A stretch of 64,000 bases of DNA from an uncultured Spirochaetales bacterium. Its GTDB lineage: Bacteria; Spirochaetota; Spirochaetia; Sphaerochaetales; Sphaerochaetaceae. Of the stretch, positions 8,215-17,531 are shown piece by piece. Position numbers and translations under genes: made by a program. How positions within the stretch are numbered: position 1 is the stretch's first letter; the number at the start of each line of letters is the position of its first letter. The notes below the pieces were generated by a model. The model did no database searches. It was given only the letters and a program-made list of their open reading frames with translations, and was not told the DNA's origin. The stretch lies in NCBI GenBank assembly GCA_949293335.1, contig CASFDA010000033.1, forward strand, positions 44,364 to 108,363. The letters run 5' to 3'.

Positions 8215-10716
8215 ATGGATGAGAACATACAGGAAGAAAACCTTGGAAAAGTAATTGTTTCTGATCTGGCTACTGAGATGAGGACCAGTTATCTCAACTA
8301 TGCTATGTCGGTCATTATCTCAAGAGCTTTGCCAGATGTAAGGGACGGCCTCAAGCCGGTTCATAGAAGAATACTCTATGATATGTGGGATATAGGGCTA
8401 AAATATAGCTCTCCTACTAGAAAGTGTGCTCGTGTTGTTGGTGATGTACTCGGTAAATATCATCCGCATGGAGATGCATCTGTATATGATGCTCTTGTCC
8501 GTCTAGGACAGGATTTCTCTTTGCGTTATCCGGTAGTAAAACCACAAGGAAACTTTGGCTCCATTGATGGTGACCCACCGGCAGCCATGAGGTATACAGA
8601 GGCGAAATTAAGCAAGCTTGGCGAGGAGATGCTTCAGGATATAGGCAAAGAGACTGTTGACTTCATGCCGAACTATGATGAGTCTCTCAAAGAGCCTTCT
8701 GTCCTTCCTTCAGCTTTTCCGTTCCTTCTTGTGAATGGATCTTCAGGTATTGCTGTTGGTATGGCTACCAATCTTGCCCCTCATAATCTTACTGAAGTAA
8801 TAGATGGTATTGCTGCTCTTATCGATAACCCGGATATAACTATTCCAGAACTCATGGAGTATATAAAAGGTCCGGATTTCCCCTCATATGGCGTAATTTG
8901 CGGTACAAAGGGAATTTTTGATGCCTATACCACTGGACGAGGTAAGGTTGTCATCAGAAGCCGTTATGAGATCGAGGAAGGAAAGGGTCATGACAGAATC
9001 GTCTTTACTGAGATTCCTTATCAGGTGAACAAGAGTGAGCTTGTCAAGAAAATAGATGAACTCAGGAAAGATGAGATAATAAAGGGAATAAGCGCAGTTC
9101 GCGATGAATCTGGGCGTGATGGCATCAGGATTGTTGTAGAACTGAAGCAGGATGCTGTTCCTAACATTGTTCTCAATATGCTCTTCATGAGGACTCCCCT
9201 GCAGTCAAATTTCAATATCTACAACCTTGCACTGCAGAATGGAGCTCCAAAACTATTCAATCTCAAGGAGATGCTTGTTGCCTATGTGGATCATAGGGAA
9301 GAAGTTGTTGAGAGAAGAACACGTTATGATCTTAAGAAGGCAGAAGAGAGGGCACATATTCTCGAAGGACTTAAAAAAGGACTTGAGAACATTGATGAAG
9401 TGATACAGATCATCAAGGATGCTGAGGACAACCAGATTGCTTCTTTGAACCTTCAGAAGAGGTTTACTCTTACCCAGATCCAGGCTGATGCGATCATCGA
9501 CATGAAGCTTGGAAGATTGTCTCATCTTGAGACGGAAAAGATCCTTAATGAACTTGAAGAGCTCGAGGGAAGGATTGCATATTACAAAGACCTCCTTTCT
9601 GACAGGAATAAGATACTAGGTGTCGTAAAGGATGAACTCAAGAAAATAGGTGAAATTTATGGTGACCGGAGAAGGACAGAGATCAATCCTCGTGAGATTG
9701 AAGATGCTTCACCAGAAGATTTCATAAAGAAAGAGGATGTTGTAATCAGCATTACTGAAAAGGGATTTGCAAAACGTATTCCTATTGAAGAATACAGGGC
9801 CCAGAAGAGAGGCGGAAAAGGTGTTGTCGGGGCAAAGCTTGTCGATGGCGATATTGTAAAACATCTGTTTATCGCAAGCAGCCATGACTATATACTTTTC
9901 GTAACAAATCTCGGAAAGGCATATTACGTCAAAGCTTTTGACATACCGGAGAATGCAAAAACAGCAAAGGGAATGAGCCTGAAGAGTATCATTCAAATCG
10001 AGAACAATGAGAAAGTTACTGCAATCATCTCCTTCAAGGAATTTGATGAAGATAAATATATCCTCATGGGTACGAAGTTTGGTGTTACGAAGAAAGTTAG
10101 GCTTAATGATTTTGCAAATGCCAAGGTACGTGGAGTCAAAGCAATAATCCTTGACGATGGTGATGAACTCAGCAAGGCTGTATTCGTATCTGATTCCGAT
10201 GACATCATGATTGTCACGAAGGATGGAAAAGGCCTCAGGACCGATGCGAGCTCCATACGTACGATGGGAAGAAGTACACACGGAGTCAGAGGTATCAAGC
10301 TGATAGGAGAAGATGAAGTAGTTGGAGTCGTCAAGGTAGAGGAAGCTAAGACCATTCTCATGCTTACTGAACAAGGCAAAGGCAAGAAAGTGCGCTTTGA
10401 GGAGTTCATGAATCATGGAAGAGGAACAATGGGTCAGAAGATCTATACAATCGAGAAAGGCGAGAACGGAATAGTGGATGCTTTTGCCGTTGACGATGAT
10501 ACCGATGTGATCTGCATGACCAAGAAAGGACAGGTCGTGAGAATCCATACCAGAGATATTTCTGTACAAGGTCGAGCTGCACGTGGTGTGAAGGTTGTCT
10601 CTTTCAAGAAATCTGGAGACAGCATAAACGCTATGGCAACTACAAGCTATCAGGAAGAAGATGATAGTGATGAAGTTGCTGACGATACAGAAACGTCAGA
10701 GAATTCAGAAAGCTGA
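8215..10716 (+). CDS. gyrA: DNA gyrase subunit A
   Basis: 833 residues. The breakage-reunion domain carries the catalytic tyrosine region [10 protein letters not shown] (Tyr near residue 126) and the quinolone region [14 protein letters not shown], where Ala replaces the Ser of Escherichia coli position 83. The C-terminal beta-pinwheel has a GyrA-box QKRGGKG (about 528), which separates gyrase A from topoisomerase IV ParC. It ends in a very acidic tail. gyrB ends 15 bp upstream and a strong hairpin terminator follows at 10742, so the two form one operon. Confidence 0.96.
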   Translation: MDENIQEENLGKVIVSDLATEMRTSYLNYAMSVIISRALPDVRDGLKPVHRRILYDMWDIGLKYSSPTRKCARVVGDVLGKYHPHGDASVYDALVRLGQDFSLRYPVVKPQGNFGSIDGDPPAAMRYTEAKLSKLGEEMLQDIGKETVDFMPNYDESLKEPSVLPSAFPFLLVNGSSGIAVGMATNLAPHNLTEVIDGIAALIDNPDITIPELMEYIKGPDFPSYGVICGTKGIFDAYTTGRGKVVIRSRYEIEEGKGHDRIVFTEIPYQVNKSELVKKIDELRKDEIIKGISAVRDESGRDGIRIVVELKQDAVPNIVLNMLFMRTPLQSNFNIYNLALQNGAPKLFNLKEMLVAYVDHREEVVERRTRYDLKKAEERAHILEGLKKGLENIDEVIQIIKDAEDNQIASLNLQKRFTLTQIQADAIIDMKLGRLSHLETEKILNELEELEGRIAYYKDLLSDRNKILGVVKDELKKIGEIYGDRRRTEINPREIEDASPEDFIKKEDVVISITEKGFAKRIPIEEYRAQKRGGKGVVGAKLVDGDIVKHLFIASSHDYILFVTNLGKAYYVKAFDIPENAKTAKGMSLKSIIQIENNEKVTAIISFKEFDEDKYILMGTKFGVTKKVRLNDFANAKVRGVKAIILDDGDELSKAVFVSDSDDIMIVTKDGKGLRTDASSIRTMGRSTHGVRGIKLIGEDEVVGVVKVEEAKTILMLTEQGKGKKVRFEEFMNHGRGTMGQKIYTIEKGENGIVDAFAVDDDTDVICMTKKGQVVRIHTRDISVQGRAARGVKVVSFKKSGDSINAMATTSYQEEDDSDEVADDTETSENSES

Positions 10717-10741
10717 AATTAAAAGATAATTTAATATCGAT

Positions 10742-10772
10742 ATATAGCCCGCCAAAAACGGGCTATATTTAT
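10742..10772 (+). terminator. Rho-independent terminator of gyrBA
   Basis: A perfect 10-bp stem ATATAGCCCG (10742-10751) / CGGGCTATAT (10759-10768) with a 7-nt loop and a following T-rich run, starting 26 nt after the gyrA stop. Confidence 0.8.
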
Positions 10773-10863
10773 ATCAAATAAAGTAAAATAATACCCTATT
10801 AAATAGGGAAAATGCGGAAAAATAGTCACTTATTTTTGTTACTGTATATAGAATCAAAGCATC

Positions 10864-10900
10864 AAAAACCTTTAAAAACAGGGCTATTTTTGAAGGTTTT
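10864..10900. repeat. AT-rich hairpin, second terminator-like element
   Basis: AAAACCTTTAAAAA pairs with TTTTTGAAGGTTTT across a short CAGGGCTA loop. The core CTTTAAAAACAG..ATTTTT.AAAGG recurs at 63395-63421, so this may be a small repeated intergenic hairpin rather than only a terminator. Confidence 0.5.
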
Positions 10901-11006
10901 GTCATTTGGCTACCAGCTCACCCAACGATAAATAAGTGATGCACTTGACACTTTAAAATCCGCCCACTTTCTTCACGGGTCCAATTATCGCATACACACA
11001 TTAATT

Positions 11007-11022
11007 TGTTTCACGTGAAACA
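11007..11022. other. parS site 1 (perfect)
   Basis: TGTTTCACGTGAAACA, the exact 16-bp consensus parS palindrome bound by ParB. It lies within 0.9 kb of parA. Confidence 0.9.
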
Positions 11023-11057
11023 ATGCAAAAATTAAGACAGAAGGATTTGTCAAGAAA

Positions 11058-11073
11058 TGATTCATGTGAAACA
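11058..11073. other. parS-like site (two mismatches)
   Basis: TGATTCATGTGAAACA differs from consensus parS at two positions. It is probably a weak or decayed ParB site, 35 bp from site 1. Confidence 0.45.
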
Positions 11074-11200
11074 TTGAAATGGATATTAAATGTTCGTATC
11101 TGATTTATTAGACAAAAACAAAAAAGTTTTATGCAAATATTAAAAACAAAATATAAAGGGAATTACAAATAGCACATTAATAATTCTTGTAAATGTCTAT

Positions 11201-11216
11201 TGTTTCACGTGAAACA
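11201..11216. other. parS site 2 (perfect)
   Basis: TGTTTCACGTGAAACA, an exact consensus match, 178 bp from site 1. Confidence 0.9.
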
Positions 11217-11411
11217 ATGTTTAGGATAAATTTGAGTTTATTGGCAATAATTTTATCGCTTTTATCGATCATTTTCTTGTCTGCGTAAAATTGACCGGTT
11301 GTTATATTTTAGTTATTAGTCACTTATTTTCGATTTGGCATATAATTAATGCTTGGATTAATAAAATATTGTAATAAAATTATTTTAGATATTTAAAATA
11401 ATTAATTCATA

Positions 11412-11427
11412 TGTTACACGTGAAACA
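11412..11427. other. parS site 3 (one mismatch)
   Basis: TGTTACACGTGAAACA has one mismatch to consensus and abuts the T-tract of the nfu terminator, so part of it may be transcribed. Confidence 0.75.
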
Positions 11428-11432
11428 AAAAT

Positions 11433-11459
11433 ATATCCCCAGCTTTTGGCTGAGGATAT
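11433..11459 (-). terminator. Terminator of the NifU-like gene
   Basis: Minus-strand hairpin: ATATCC and CAGC arms (11433-11443) pair with GCTG and GGATAT (11449-11459) around one mismatch, followed on the minus strand by ATATTTTTG. It lies 24 nt beyond the gene's stop. Confidence 0.7.
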
Positions 11460-11483
11460 GTGATGATGTTTTACGTTGTAATT

Positions 11484-11708
11484 TTAGAATGTTTCGTTGA
11501 TGACTGTCAGATCTTTGTCTACTGCTTCTCTGAGATAGCGCTGTACGCCATTTGAAAGAGTAAGCTGACTCATTGGGCAACCTGCACAAGCTCCGACAAG
11601 CCTGACATATACGTTCTTCTCTTCCAACCTGATGAATTCAATGTCTCCCCCATCGTTCTGAAGGGCTGGCCTGATTGCATTTATAGCTTCTTTGACTTTG
11701 TCTTCCAT
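11484..11708 (-). CDS. NifU C-terminal domain (Nfu-type) Fe-S protein
   Basis: 74 residues forming a stand-alone NifU C-terminal domain: LQNDGGDIEF near residue 16 and the cluster-binding CAGCP motif near residue 41. Such proteins bind a 4Fe-4S cluster at a dimer interface and pass it to client proteins in the cytoplasm. A GAGG Shine-Dalgarno lies 6 nt before ATG. It is transcribed away from parA and sits alone between its own terminator and a 140-bp divergent promoter region. No other iron-sulfur assembly gene is in the window. Confidence 0.88.
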   Translation of the reverse strand: MEDKVKEAINAIRPALQNDGGDIEFIRLEEKNVYVRLVGACAGCPMSQLTLSNGVQRYLREAVDKDLTVINETF

Positions 11709-11813
11709 TTTTACCTCTTTTCTTAGAGTTTATCTAAGTTGACTTATTATCTCAGAAAGATTCTGCTAGGGCAATATTATTGTGGTTTCTTGCTACCTTT
11801 GATACATTTTCTG

Positions 11814-11842
11814 ATGACAATAGAAAATTAAACTTCTATATT
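11814..11842 (+). promoter_or_regulatory. Promoter of parA, implying a leaderless mRNA
   Basis: ATGACA (11814-11819), a 17-bp spacer and TATATT (11837-11842), followed after only 6 nt by the parA ATG. There is no Shine-Dalgarno, so transcription probably starts at or next to the initiation codon. Confidence 0.6.
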
Positions 11843-11848
11843 TGAAAT

Positions 11849-12610
11849 ATGTCGAGAGCACATAAGATTATTTTCTTCAATCAAAAAGGAGGCGTTGGCA
11901 AGACAACGACATGTGTGAATTTGGGGTCTTGGCTTGCTGAAATGAACTATAAAGTCCTTCTTGTTGATTTTGATGCGCAGACTAATCTTACTGGCGCGGT
12001 TTCAGGGGATGGGAGAAAAGCAAACATATACCAGGTAGTAGTAGGAGAAAAAAAGGTAGAGGATGCGATTCAGAAGACTGTATTCAAGAATCTTTATCTC
12101 ATTCCAGGATCTGTTGATACAGCAGGATTGGCTGTTGAGCTTGTAAACGAAGAGGATCGTGAATTTTACCTTAAGGAAGCATTGAATCCTATCTCAGGTG
12201 ATTTTGATTTCATCTTGTTGGATTGCCCTCCATCTCTTGGTCTTGAGACTATGAACGCTCTTGCCTGGGCCGACTATGTGATTATCCCCTTGCAGTGTGA
12301 GTATCTTGCGATGGAAGGTTTGAATCTTCTCATGAGGACGGTCAGCAATGTCAGAAGATCTCTTAATCCTGAATTGAAGATAATGGGTATAGTTTTCACT
12401 ATGTTCAATAAGAGAGGATTGTTGAATCAGGATGTTGTCGATGATGTTTCCGGTTATTTTCCGGAACTTGTGTTCAAGACAATCATTCCCCGTTCTGTAC
12501 GTCTTGCTGAAGCTCCAAGTCATGGAATGCCAATAAACATCTATGACAGATCAAACACTGGTTCCAAGGCTTATCAGGCCCTGGCCAAGGAGGTTATTGC
12601 CCGTGCATGA
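11849..12610 (+). CDS. parA: Chromosome partitioning ATPase ParA (Soj)
   Basis: 253 residues, a short chromosomal ParA without an N-terminal DNA-binding extension. The deviant Walker A KGGVGKTT lies at residues 13-20, Walker A' VDFDAQTN at about 42-49, and Walker B LLDCPPSLG at about 122-130. ParA forms ATP-dependent dimers on the nucleoid and pulls ParB-parS complexes apart. parB overlaps its 3' end by 8 nt and parS sites lie just upstream. The start is taken at ATG 11849 because the promoter at 11814 places the transcript 5' end there. Confidence 0.95.
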   Translation: MSRAHKIIFFNQKGGVGKTTTCVNLGSWLAEMNYKVLLVDFDAQTNLTGAVSGDGRKANIYQVVVGEKKVEDAIQKTVFKNLYLIPGSVDTAGLAVELVNEEDREFYLKEALNPISGDFDFILLDCPPSLGLETMNALAWADYVIIPLQCEYLAMEGLNLLMRTVSNVRRSLNPELKIMGIVFTMFNKRGLLNQDVVDDVSGYFPELVFKTIIPRSVRLAEAPSHGMPINIYDRSNTGSKAYQALAKEVIARA

Positions 12611-13574
12611 CAAGAAACATGGTCTTGGAAAGGGAATGAGTTCCCTGATCTCGGATTTTGATTATGATGCCCAGATCGCAAATGTGGTAAATAAGACTAT
12701 CGGGGAAAAGAAAGAAGAAGAAAATAAAGAAGAAACAAAAAAGGCTGACATTCCTGCGGTTCATTCAGATCAGGTGATCAAGGTAAAACTTGATGATATT
12801 TCACCAAACCCTAATCAGCCGAGAAAGAACTTTGATGATGAAGCTCTTTCTTCTCTTGCTCTCAGTATTAAGTCAGAGGGAATCATACAACCGCTCATAG
12901 TTGAGGAAGTAAGTCCAGGAAAGTATCAGATAATAGCAGGAGAAAGGCGATACAGGGCAGCCAGGCTAGCTTCTTTGAATGAAGTTCCTGTAATAGTGCG
13001 GAATATCGGAGAGATTGCAAAAATGGAGATTGCTCTCATTGAGAATATCCAGCGGGAAAATCTCAATCCGATCGAAGAGGCCTATGCCTATCAGGCACTG
13101 ATTACACGTACAGGTTACAGCCAGGAAGAGATTGCAAAGCGAGTTGGCAAATCACGCTCTCTGGTTGCTAATACACTTCGTCTTCTCGGCCTTTCCGATG
13201 CTTTGAAGGATGATGTCATCAGTGGTGTCATCAGCGCGGGACATGCAAGGGCAATTCTTTCTCTGAAGAATCCTGCTGATCAGATCCTTTTAAGAAACAG
13301 GATCATAGAGAAGAATCTTTCAGTAAGGGATGCAGAGGAACTTGCAAACGAATATAACAGGGGCCATAAGGTAGTACAGAGGAACAGACGTGGATCTGAC
13401 AAAGATGACATGGTTCTTGATGCAGAAGCAAAGTTCTCCAGTGCTATTGGTGCCCATACGGAGCTGAAGGGATCGCTCGAAAGGGGAAAACTTGAAATCA
13501 GGTTCAGGTCACAGAAAGAACTGGAAAGGATATATGCCGCACTTTCCGATGGGGAAGAGCTTTTTGAGGAGTAA
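12603..13574 (+). CDS. parB: Chromosome partitioning protein ParB (Spo0J)
   Basis: 323 residues from a GTG start that overlaps the parA stop; AAGGAGG lies 9 nt upstream, and the encoded [12 protein letters not shown] is the typical ParB opening, so upstream in-frame ATG codons inside parA are rejected. The N-terminal ParB/Srx domain carries NPNQPRK (about 72) and the CTP-binding GERRYRAA (about 113-120), followed by the helix-turn-helix [17 protein letters not shown] (about 168-184) that reads parS. The C-terminal dimer domain closes the protein. It acts on the four palindromes upstream. Confidence 0.95.
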   Translation: MHDKKHGLGKGMSSLISDFDYDAQIANVVNKTIGEKKEEENKEETKKADIPAVHSDQVIKVKLDDISPNPNQPRKNFDDEALSSLALSIKSEGIIQPLIVEEVSPGKYQIIAGERRYRAARLASLNEVPVIVRNIGEIAKMEIALIENIQRENLNPIEEAYAYQALITRTGYSQEEIAKRVGKSRSLVANTLRLLGLSDALKDDVISGVISAGHARAILSLKNPADQILLRNRIIEKNLSVRDAEELANEYNRGHKVVQRNRRGSDKDDMVLDAEAKFSSAIGAHTELKGSLERGKLEIRFRSQKELERIYAALSDGEELFEE

Positions 13575-13579
13575 TTATC

Positions 13580-14530
13580 ATGGATACTGAGAATCTAAAG
13601 GATGGGCTTTATGCGCTCATGACAACTGAAAAGGGAGAGATCCTCCTTTCTCTTGAATACAAGAAATGTCCTATGACTGTATGTAATTTCGTAGGTCTTG
13701 CTGACGGTGAATTGAATATGGAGGAAAAAGGTACTCCATTTTATGACGGACTCATGTTCCATAGGGTTATCAAGGATTTCATGATTCAGGGAGGATGCCC
13801 AAAAGGTGATGGAACTGGCGGTCCTGGATACAGATTTCCCGATGAGGTAGATCCTGAACTCAGGCATACTGGTCCAGGTGTGCTTTCAATGGCAAATGCA
13901 GGGCCAGGAACGAATGGAAGCCAGTTCTTCATCACACATGTCGCAACTCCTTGGCTTGATGGAAAGCATACAGTTTTCGGCCATGTCGTTTCTGGTCAGG
14001 ATGTAGTTAACAGCATCGAGCAGGGAGACAGAATCGAGAAAGTCGAGATAATCCGTGTCGGAGATGATGCCAGGGCATTTGAAACCACAGGAGAGGCTTT
14101 CAGCCGTTACGTCGAGGCTGTTGAGAAAAAGGATGCAGAGAGAAAGAGCAAAGAAAAAGAGAAAATCCTGAGAGAGATAAAGAACAGATATCCGTCTGCC
14201 ATTACAAGTCCCACAGGACTTATGTATGTTGTTGATAAAGAAGGTGATGGCAAGGAAAGTCCGAAATATGGGCAGTCTGTAACCGTCCATTATTTAGGAT
14301 ATCTTCTTAATGGAAAAGTTTTCGATTCTTCAATTGCACGCAATGAGCCTGCACAGTTCAAGATCGGTGAGGTCATTGAAGGCTGGAATGAGGCACTGGA
14401 GACCATGACAAAGGGAGAAAAGAGGACCCTGATCATTCCTCCTGAATTGGGTTATGGGGAATATGGATATCCAGGTGTCATCCCACCGAATTCATATCTT
14501 GTATTTGAAGTTGAGCTTCTGGATTTCTGA
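13580..14530 (+). CDS. Dual-family immunophilin: cyclophilin-FKBP fusion peptidyl-prolyl isomerase
   Basis: 316 residues with two unrelated prolyl isomerase domains. The cyclophilin part (about 1-165) has [13 protein letters not shown], the active-site run [15 protein letters not shown] and a [10 protein letters not shown] segment. A charged helical linker rich in Lys/Glu (about 172-202) joins an FKBP domain (about 205-316) with [21 protein letters not shown] and [10 protein letters not shown]. No signal peptide is visible, so it is likely cytoplasmic, acting in protein folding. This cyclophilin-then-FKBP order (CFBP) is known from a few spirochaetes. It starts 5 nt after parB and its stop overlaps the radA start. 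Confidence 0.92.
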   Translation: MDTENLKDGLYALMTTEKGEILLSLEYKKCPMTVCNFVGLADGELNMEEKGTPFYDGLMFHRVIKDFMIQGGCPKGDGTGGPGYRFPDEVDPELRHTGPGVLSMANAGPGTNGSQFFITHVATPWLDGKHTVFGHVVSGQDVVNSIEQGDRIEKVEIIRVGDDARAFETTGEAFSRYVEAVEKKDAERKSKEKEKILREIKNRYPSAITSPTGLMYVVDKEGDGKESPKYGQSVTVHYLGYLLNGKVFDSSIARNEPAQFKIGEVIEGWNEALETMTKGEKRTLIIPPELGYGEYGYPGVIPPNSYLVFEVELLDF

Positions 14531-15885
14531 TGGCGAAGAAAGAAAAGGAAAGCGTATTTGTCTGCACTTCGTGCGGCCACAGCGAGACTAAATGGATCGG
14601 ACGTTGCCCGGAGTGCGGTGAATGGAATACTTTCCGTGAAAAGAAAATCGAGAAGGAAACAAACGACGGGAAGCATGTCATGGATAGTGACGTCCATCTC
14701 CTTTCTGAAATATCAGAAGACAATTCCCTTTTTGTTCCTTCAGGTTTTGGAGAATTCGACAGAGTTCTTGGTTCAGGTGTGATGTTTCCTTCTTCAGTCC
14801 TGATAGGAGGTGATCCTGGAATAGGAAAATCGACTCTGATGCTTGAGGTCCTTTCAAATCTCTCTGGCAAGGTGTCCCCTGTCCTCTATATCTCGGGAGA
14901 GGAGTCTCCCGAGCAGATAAAGTTGAGGGCAAAGAGACTTTCCCTTCCTACAGACAGGATACATATAAGTTGTGAGACCAGGTTAGAGAAGCTATTGAAT
15001 ATAATTTCCTCTCTTTCCCCAAAAGTTATTGTCATAGATTCTATACAGACATTATCCAGCGACGAATATCAGTCGGGACAGGGAAGCGTTAATCAGATCA
15101 GGACCTGTACGCTGACTTTATCACTTGTGGCAAAACAGAATGGAGCAGCTATCTTCTTTATCGGACATATAACAAAAGATGGAATGATAGCAGGACCTAA
15201 AGTCATAGAGCATATGGTTGATACAGTTCTCTACTTCGAGAGTGCCGATGGAGGATTGAGGCTTTTGAGATCTGTTAAGAACAGGTTCGGCTCTGTCGAT
15301 GAAATAGGTCTCTTCTCGATGGGAGAAAAAGGGCTGGAAGGAGTTGGTGATGTAAGCAATGTTTTCCTTTCAAGCAGAGAAGACGGTGAACTTCCACCCG
15401 GCATTGCCTTTACTCCAGTAGTAGAAGGGAGCAGGGCTTTCCTCATTGAGCTGCAGGCTCTTGTCGTTCCTTCAAAAAGCGGGATATCTCGCATATTTTC
15501 AGATAAAGTGGACATACAGCGTGTTTCCCGCGTCGCTGCTATCCTCGAGCGTCATGCTTCAATATCCTTTTCTTCTTATGATATCTACGTGAATGTGCGT
15601 GGCGGCCTCAGGGTCCGGGATGTCTCTATAGAACTTCCGCTTGCCCTCGCTCTTTACAGTTCGAAAGCGGATAGAAGTCTTCCAGGAACACTCTCTTCTT
15701 TCGGTGAACTTACGCTTGCAGGCGAAGTGAGCAGTGTCTCCTTTTTGGAAAGGAAGATCAAGGCTTCAAGAGAGATGGGATTGAAAAGCATCCTGTGTCC
15801 TTACGTCGGAAAGAAAGAGAACACCAGCTCGGTTGTATCTGTTAAGAACATCAAGACAGCATTGAAGACTGCCTTCTTGCTCTAG
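14530..15885 (+). CDS. radA: DNA repair protein RadA (Sms)
   Basis: 451 residues with all RadA parts: a C4 zinc motif CTSCG..CPECG (residues 11-31), a RecA-like ATPase with Walker A GDPGIGKST (about 95-103), the RadA-specific KNRFG motif (about 254-258), and a C-terminal Lon-protease-like domain. RadA is a hexameric helicase that extends strand exchange during recombination. The ATG overlaps the stop of the immunophilin gene (TGATG), so the parA-parB-immunophilin-radA set is probably one operon. The 3' end overlaps the convergent TraB-like gene by 4 nt. Confidence 0.95.
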   Translation: MAKKEKESVFVCTSCGHSETKWIGRCPECGEWNTFREKKIEKETNDGKHVMDSDVHLLSEISEDNSLFVPSGFGEFDRVLGSGVMFPSSVLIGGDPGIGKSTLMLEVLSNLSGKVSPVLYISGEESPEQIKLRAKRLSLPTDRIHISCETRLEKLLNIISSLSPKVIVIDSIQTLSSDEYQSGQGSVNQIRTCTLTLSLVAKQNGAAIFFIGHITKDGMIAGPKVIEHMVDTVLYFESADGGLRLLRSVKNRFGSVDEIGLFSMGEKGLEGVGDVSNVFLSSREDGELPPGIAFTPVVEGSRAFLIELQALVVPSKSGISRIFSDKVDIQRVSRVAAILERHASISFSSYDIYVNVRGGLRVRDVSIELPLALALYSSKADRSLPGTLSSFGELTLAGEVSSVSFLERKIKASREMGLKSILCPYVGKKENTSSVVSVKNIKTALKTAFLL

Positions 15886-17072
15886 AGCCTTGAAATCAGC
15901 ATCGGGAATGCGACAAATGTTCCTAATGCACTTCCAAGACTCGAAAGCAGAAACACGAGAAGAGCATGCAAAATCTTATTTCTATACCATCCCCTGAGTG
16001 TCAGCGCGTCGTCTGACATCTTCTCGAAATCTGCAACCCTTGGTTTCCTGAATGTTGCTTCAAGCACACCTCCGAGCATGCCTACACCCAAGACAGGGTT
16101 TAGTGAAAAGAAGGGTGCTGTCACTGCACATAAGAGTGCATTTAGAGGATGAGCCAAGGCAATTATTGAGAAGATCAGTGTGGAAGAAGAACAAGCTACC
16201 ATCCACCAAAGAAAAGATCTCAATCCAGATTCCCATCCAGTTGTTGCGATTGCAATGACCAAGAGGAGTATTATCAATGCAGGAACGAGGAATGAGAGGA
16301 TTTTTCCCCATGGTGTACCTTTGGGGATGACATCAAGTTCCTTCACATCATTTTTGATCTTTCCCTCTTCAAGCTTTTCCAGAGTACTTATTATTCCCTT
16401 AGTATGTCCTGCCCCGATTACCGCTACTTTGTTCTTTCCTTCTGCCTGGAATATTTTTGTAGCAATGTATCTGTCCCTTTCATCTATCAGTACTTCCTTT
16501 ACAGTTGGAAGTTCCTCTGCCATCTCATTCATCATAGCTTCAAGGCTGTCTTCTTTCTTGAGCTTTTCAAGATCCGCCTCAGAAAGCTTTTCATCTGAGA
16601 ATGCGGCAGATATGAGGGTTGCGAGGAGTTTCATCTTGTTCCATAAACTGGATTTTGCCCAGGCCCGCCGGAATGTCGTCTGAATTTCCCTGTCACAAAG
16701 CGAAAGGGGGATATTGTTTTCCTTTGCCTTTGCCGCTGCAAGGAGTATCTCCTCTCCTGGTTTTACGCCAGTTTCGTTCCCCATCCTCTTCTGAAATGAT
16801 GCGAGCGCGGTATTTGCAAGAAGGAAGAATCCTTTTCCTTCTTTGAGGACCTTCCGGATATCCATTCCTTCCCATCCCTTTTTGTCCTCTTTGCTCTTCA
16901 ACCTTGTCGCATCCAGCTCGATGCAGATCCTGTCAGGCTTTTCTTGTTCTATCGTACTTCCAACGAGATCTACGCTCTCAGATGAGATGTGCGCCGTACC
17001 GATCAATGTGAGTTTTGTACCATCCGAGAATGTTATCTTATGTAGCGTATCGCTGATCTTTTCTACTTGCAT
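15882..17072 (-). CDS. TraB/PrgY-family membrane protein
   Basis: 396 residues. The N-terminal TraB domain has the two family motifs: GTAHIS (about 26-31) and GAGHTKGI (about 220-227), with an ELDATRL segment near residue 53. The C-terminal third holds several hydrophobic segments (about 260-395), so it is an integral membrane protein. The family is related to PrgY (pheromone shutdown) and to TIKI-type metal proteases; true substrates in spirochaetes are unknown. A TATATT box lies 9 nt before the ATG with no Shine-Dalgarno, another likely leaderless start. Confidence 0.85.
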   Translation of the reverse strand: MQVEKISDTLHKITFSDGTKLTLIGTAHISSESVDLVGSTIEQEKPDRICIELDATRLKSKEDKKGWEGMDIRKVLKEGKGFFLLANTALASFQKRMGNETGVKPGEEILLAAAKAKENNIPLSLCDREIQTTFRRAWAKSSLWNKMKLLATLISAAFSDEKLSEADLEKLKKEDSLEAMMNEMAEELPTVKEVLIDERDRYIATKIFQAEGKNKVAVIGAGHTKGIISTLEKLEEGKIKNDVKELDVIPKGTPWGKILSFLVPALIILLLVIAIATTGWESGLRSFLWWMVACSSSTLIFSIIALAHPLNALLCAVTAPFFSLNPVLGVGMLGGVLEATFRKPRVADFEKMSDDALTLRGWYRNKILHALLVFLLSSLGSALGTFVAFPMLISRL

Positions 17073-17093
17073 ATTAGACTGAATATAATAGAT

Positions 17094-17531
17094 TTATTTT
17101 ACAGGACGAAGTGCTTGCATTACACATTCCAGGGTATTTTCCTTGAGTATACGTACATATACTGTGTTTTCACCACCTTTTGCTATCAGGAGTGAAGATA
17201 GTACCCTTGAGAGACTTTCTTCTTCTGCAATATCAGGATATTGCTCGAAAAGATATTTTCCCTCTGGTATAACGATATCTTCATCGCTTCTGATCGGAAT
17301 GCTCCTGCCACTTTCGATCTGGATCTTTTCTTCTTGAGTGAGAGGATCCTTTTCTCCCGCAGAAATATATGTGAACGTCACATCCGAGTCTGAGAAAGAG
17401 AAAGAATACTTGATAAAGAACTCACTTCCTGTTGGTGCGAGAAGTGCGTTCTTTATCATTTCATTGAGTGTCATCTCCTTCTTTTTGTATCCGATCGGAT
17501 TGAGGAGGTTGAGCTCAAATATCCGATTCAT
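17094..17531 (-). CDS. Hypothetical protein downstream of the dipeptidase gene
   Basis: 145 residues, no family recognised. It has no signal peptide or membrane segment and is mildly acidic, with an alternating pattern suggesting a small alpha/beta domain. It begins inside the last codons of the dipeptidase gene (17-nt overlap, different frame), so the two are probably co-translated. An internal methionine (residue 20, MTLNEMIKNALL) is an alternative start that would avoid the overlap. Function not assigned. Confidence 0.6.
   Translation of the reverse strand: MNRIFELNLLNPIGYKKKEMTLNEMIKNALLAPTGSEFFIKYSFSFSDSDVTFTYISAGEKDPLTQEEKIQIESGRSIPIRSDEDIVIPEGKYLFEQYPDIAEEESLSRVLSSLLIAKGGENTVYVRILKENTLECVMQALRPVK

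Larger units (their letters stand above)
10901..11432. other. AT-rich noncoding stretch carrying the parS cluster
   Basis: No credible gene is seen in this stretch between gyrA and the nfu terminator. It holds four parS-type palindromes (listed separately) and the second copy (11318-11330) of a 13-bp direct repeat AGTCACTTATTTT whose first copy is at 10824-10836. The remainder is long A and T runs. Its role is probably chromosome segregation rather than expression. Confidence 0.6.

Noticed and set aside
10824..11330. Direct repeats AGTCACTTATTTT as mobile element ends or CRISPR
   Set aside because: Only two 13-bp copies almost 500 bp apart in AT-rich DNA, no spacers, no transposase.
12543..12602. 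Upstream extension of parB inside parA
   Set aside because: The [10 protein letters not shown] start with AAGGAGG at the right distance fits GTG 12603; the extra 20 residues are an out-of-frame reading of parA.
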